Source of the DNA: Bacillota bacterium
Lineage (GTDB): Bacteria; Bacillota; Clostridia; Acetivibrionales; JAFADI01
Reading direction: 5' to 3'
Length of the DNA: 41,577 nt
Assembly: GCA_023424965.1 (NCBI GenBank)
Contig: JAFADI010000267.1
Location: 1-41,577 of the forward strand
Part shown: positions 40,170 to 41,577 of the stretch, in pieces
Position numbering within the stretch: position 1 is the first letter of the stretch
Layout of the letters: each line of letters starts with the position of its first letter
The notes under the pieces: generated by a model
Database searches by the model: none
Told to the model about the DNA's origin: nothing
What the model saw: the letters and a program-made list of their open reading frames with translations, nothing else
Program-made: the position numbers and the translations under genes

Positions 40170-40592
40170 TTATAAAGTTACCTCGACGTTTTGACCGGCG
40201 CCGACGGTGAGGTAAGCTTTATCAAAGTGGAGCTCATAGACTTCGAATACGAGGCCCATCCTTTCAAGGGTATTGGCAAAAAGCGTATCGTTCCTTGCAA
40301 TGCCGTCCTTTATATCGTCTACCGCTAATTCGCTCTTGTGAACTGTGGCATCTTTAACTCTTATTACCCCCATTTCAAAGTTTGCTACCGTGGTAAAAGC
40401 CACTTTATTGTTGTGTGCAAATTCCACTGTTTTGGGAGAGTTTTTAGCCGACGGGAAATAAATGACACCTTTGTTTCGGGGGTCATACCAGATCGTCATG
40501 ATTCTTACATTGGGATTGGCATCCCGGGAAGTTGCCAAGGCAATGTGTGCGGTTTTCTCCATCGTTTCGCTGAAAGTTTTTAAATAATCCAT
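40170..40592 (-). CDS. Pyridoxamine 5'-phosphate oxidase-family flavin protein
   Basis: A 140-residue split-barrel protein of the PNPOx-like family. MEKTAHIALATSRDANPNVRIMTIWYDPRNKGVIYFPSAKNSPKTVEF shows the usual barrel strands with the conserved Lys/Ser phosphate-binding stretch after the IYF strand. Members bind FMN, F420 or haem; the short size suggests an FMN-binding reductase-like protein rather than true PdxH. The minus-strand binding site AAAGGAG lies 9 bases before the ATG (40592). It diverges from a WYL regulator that may control it. Confidence 0.87.
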   Translation of the reverse strand: MDYLKTFSETMEKTAHIALATSRDANPNVRIMTIWYDPRNKGVIYFPSAKNSPKTVEFAHNNKVAFTTVANFEMGVIRVKDATVHKSELAVDDIKDGIARNDTLFANTLERMGLVFEVYELHFDKAYLTVGAGQNVEVTL

Positions 40593-40659
40593 TGTTATTC
40601 TCCTTTGATTTTTATTACCACCCAGGCGGTGATTACGGTCTTATTGTAGCGTATGAATC

Positions 40660-40688
40660 TTGACAATACTATGTCATGGTTATAAAAT
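40660..40688 (+). promoter_or_regulatory. Promoter and inverted repeat of the WYL regulator gene
   Basis: TTGACA (40660-40665), 17 bases, TAAAAT (40683-40688). TGACA (40661-40665) and TGTCA (40672-40676) form an inverted repeat with a 6-base spacer in the promoter, so an autoregulatory or shared operator for the divergent flavin-protein gene is plausible. The minus strand has TTGTCA in the same repeat, but I found no convincing -10 for it. Confidence 0.55.
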
Positions 40689-40705
40689 TATTTTTGGGTG
40701 ATACA

Positions 40706-41577
40706 ATGAAATTGGAAAGAATCGTAGCGATTATCATGCTGCTGCTTCAACATAGGAAAATCAGCGCCACCAGGCTTGCGGAGATGTTTGAGGTAACTCC
40801 CCGGACCATCTACCGTGATATTGATACCATTAATGCCGCAGGCATTCCCATCATTACCTTCCCGGGAGTAAATGGGGGAGTGGGCATTATGGAAGAGTAT
40901 AAGATTGAGAAAAGGCTTTTTACCATTTCCGATATCACATCTTTATTGATCGGGCTTGGGAGTATCCCTTTGTCCGGCGAGGATATTTTAAATACTATAG
41001 CAAAAATCAAAGGCCTGGTTCCGAAAGAGCAAATGCGGGACATTGAATTGAAATCCAATAAAATTACCATAGATTATACTCCCTGGCATGGAAGCAAAAC
41101 CCTCCCACCCAATATTGAGGAAATCAAAACGGCACTCGACGGGAATCACCTTTTGTCGTTCCAATATTCCGACCACAGCGGCAAGGAAACCGCAAGAAAA
41201 ATTGAGCCCTACCGTTTGCTCCTGAAGCATTCAACCTGGTATTTACAAGGCTACTGCACCTTAAGGCAGGATTTCCGCACCTTCCGCTTGTCACGGATGT
41301 CCTCTCTTCGGGTGCTGGATGAGGCTTTTGTGCCCAGGGAGTTTGAGTTGAAAATGCCCGACGCTCCAGACGAACCACAGCAGAAGATAACCATAAAGCT
41401 GCTGGTTGATGAGTCTCTTCGAGGCTGGATGGCAGATTTTTGTGGGGAAGAAAGCATTGAACCCTATGGAAGCAACAAATTTATCGTCAATTTTCCATTT
41501 ATCGAAAGTGATTACGGCTATAGCTTTTTACTGCGCTTTGGAGATAAATGCGAATGCCTGGGGCCTGAAACAATCCG
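40706..41577 (+). CDS. HTH/WYL-domain transcriptional regulator (YafY type), 3' end missing
   Basis: An open frame from ATG 40706 runs off the right edge after about 290 codons (family usually 300-320). The N-terminal helix-turn-helix (LERIVAIIMLLLQHRKISATRLAEMFEVTPRTIYRDIDTIN) is of the HTH_11/DeoR-like type. The middle WYL domain is seen at LLSFQYSDHSGKETARKIEPYRLLLKHSTWYLQGYCTLRQDFRTFRLSRM (about 150-200), with WYLQGY in the WYL place, followed by the C-terminal WCX extension. WYL domains may sense nucleotides or nucleic acid. The binding site is weak (GGGTGATACA). It is divergent from the PNPOx-like gene, a likely target. Confidence 0.92.
   Translation, partial: MKLERIVAIIMLLLQHRKISATRLAEMFEVTPRTIYRDIDTINAAGIPIITFPGVNGGVGIMEEYKIEKRLFTISDITSLLIGLGSIPLSGEDILNTIAKIKGLVPKEQMRDIELKSNKITIDYTPWHGSKTLPPNIEEIKTALDGNHLLSFQYSDHSGKETARKIEPYRLLLKHSTWYLQGYCTLRQDFRTFRLSRMSSLRVLDEAFVPREFELKMPDAPDEPQQKITIKLLVDESLRGWMADFCGEESIEPYGSNKFIVNFPFIESDYGYSFLLRFGDKCECLGPETI

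Noticed and set aside
1..41577. CRISPR array, transposase, phage module, rRNA or canonical tRNA genes
   Set aside because: No regular spaced repeats, no transposase or integrase reading frame and no rRNA sequence were seen.

Overview
The window looks like chromosomal DNA of an anaerobic, Gram-positive Clostridia-type bacterium, probably near the Ruminiclostridium/Acetivibrio or Oscillospiraceae groups. The evidence is strong AGGAGG-type ribosome binding sites, TTG and GTG starts, a fused AdhE fermentation enzyme with a Rex-like operator, and Clostridia-type families (YdjI/TPM/zinc-ribbon proteins, PadR, RDD, CsoR, ECF S component). Base composition is uneven: the first 24 kb is fairly GC-balanced, while the LuxR gene near 25 kb and the 32-36 kb stretch are AT-rich and full of gene remnants. 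No rRNA, complete tRNA, CRISPR array, transposase or phage gene was seen.

Region 1 (1-3.8 kb), the most interesting part: a small tyrosine-phosphatase gene, then about 580 bases without a gene, then a slipin (SPFH) gene and rtcB, the RNA ligase. The gap contains a textbook tRNA fold in circularly permuted order: half anticodon stem, 5-nt variable loop, T arm, acceptor-like stem closed by a GUAA tetraloop, U8/A9, D arm, other half of the anticodon stem. This is the architecture of the tRNA-mimic module of bacterial Y RNAs (YrlA), which are known from Ro60/Rtc RNA-repair loci. A second, weaker copy and further hairpins follow. I infer a Y-RNA-like RNA plus slipin plus RtcB RNA-repair or RNA-surveillance locus.

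Region 2 (3.8-15 kb): topB, an FMN-binding lipid-anchored or membrane protein, a four-gene minus-strand operon resembling Bacillus ydjI-ydjG-ydjH (SPFH, zinc ribbon, TPM; envelope stress) plus a small membrane protein, then a prolyl-tRNA editing protein, an alpha/beta hydrolase, an AraC regulator, an MFS exporter and an isochorismatase-type hydrolase.

Region 3 (15-24 kb): adhE with a Rex-like box and a kinase-like (APH family) gene, a duplicated tail of the isochorismatase gene, then a two-component system and a MacA/MacB-type efflux operon. The two-component promoter and the efflux promoter carry the same 11-bp-period TTTA boxes at the same distance from the -10, so the response regulator probably controls both.

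Region 4 (24-32 kb): a frameshifted DUF2812 gene, a large MalT-like LuxR regulator, a CsoR copper-type operon (CsoR, lipoprotein, HMA-SafE-cupredoxin membrane protein), and an ECF S component with a class V aminotransferase behind a promoter with twin TATCGATACAC boxes.

Region 5 (32-41.6 kb), an accessory patch: decayed XRE, ATPase-like, TIR-like and QueG-like genes, a TetR regulator with two clear operators controlling two paralogous FrsA-like hydrolases, PadR with a permease-prefix membrane protein, an RDD protein, a small Cys-rich protein, a PNPOx-family protein and a WYL regulator running off the end. A ~58-bp intergenic repeat occurs three times here and in region 4.
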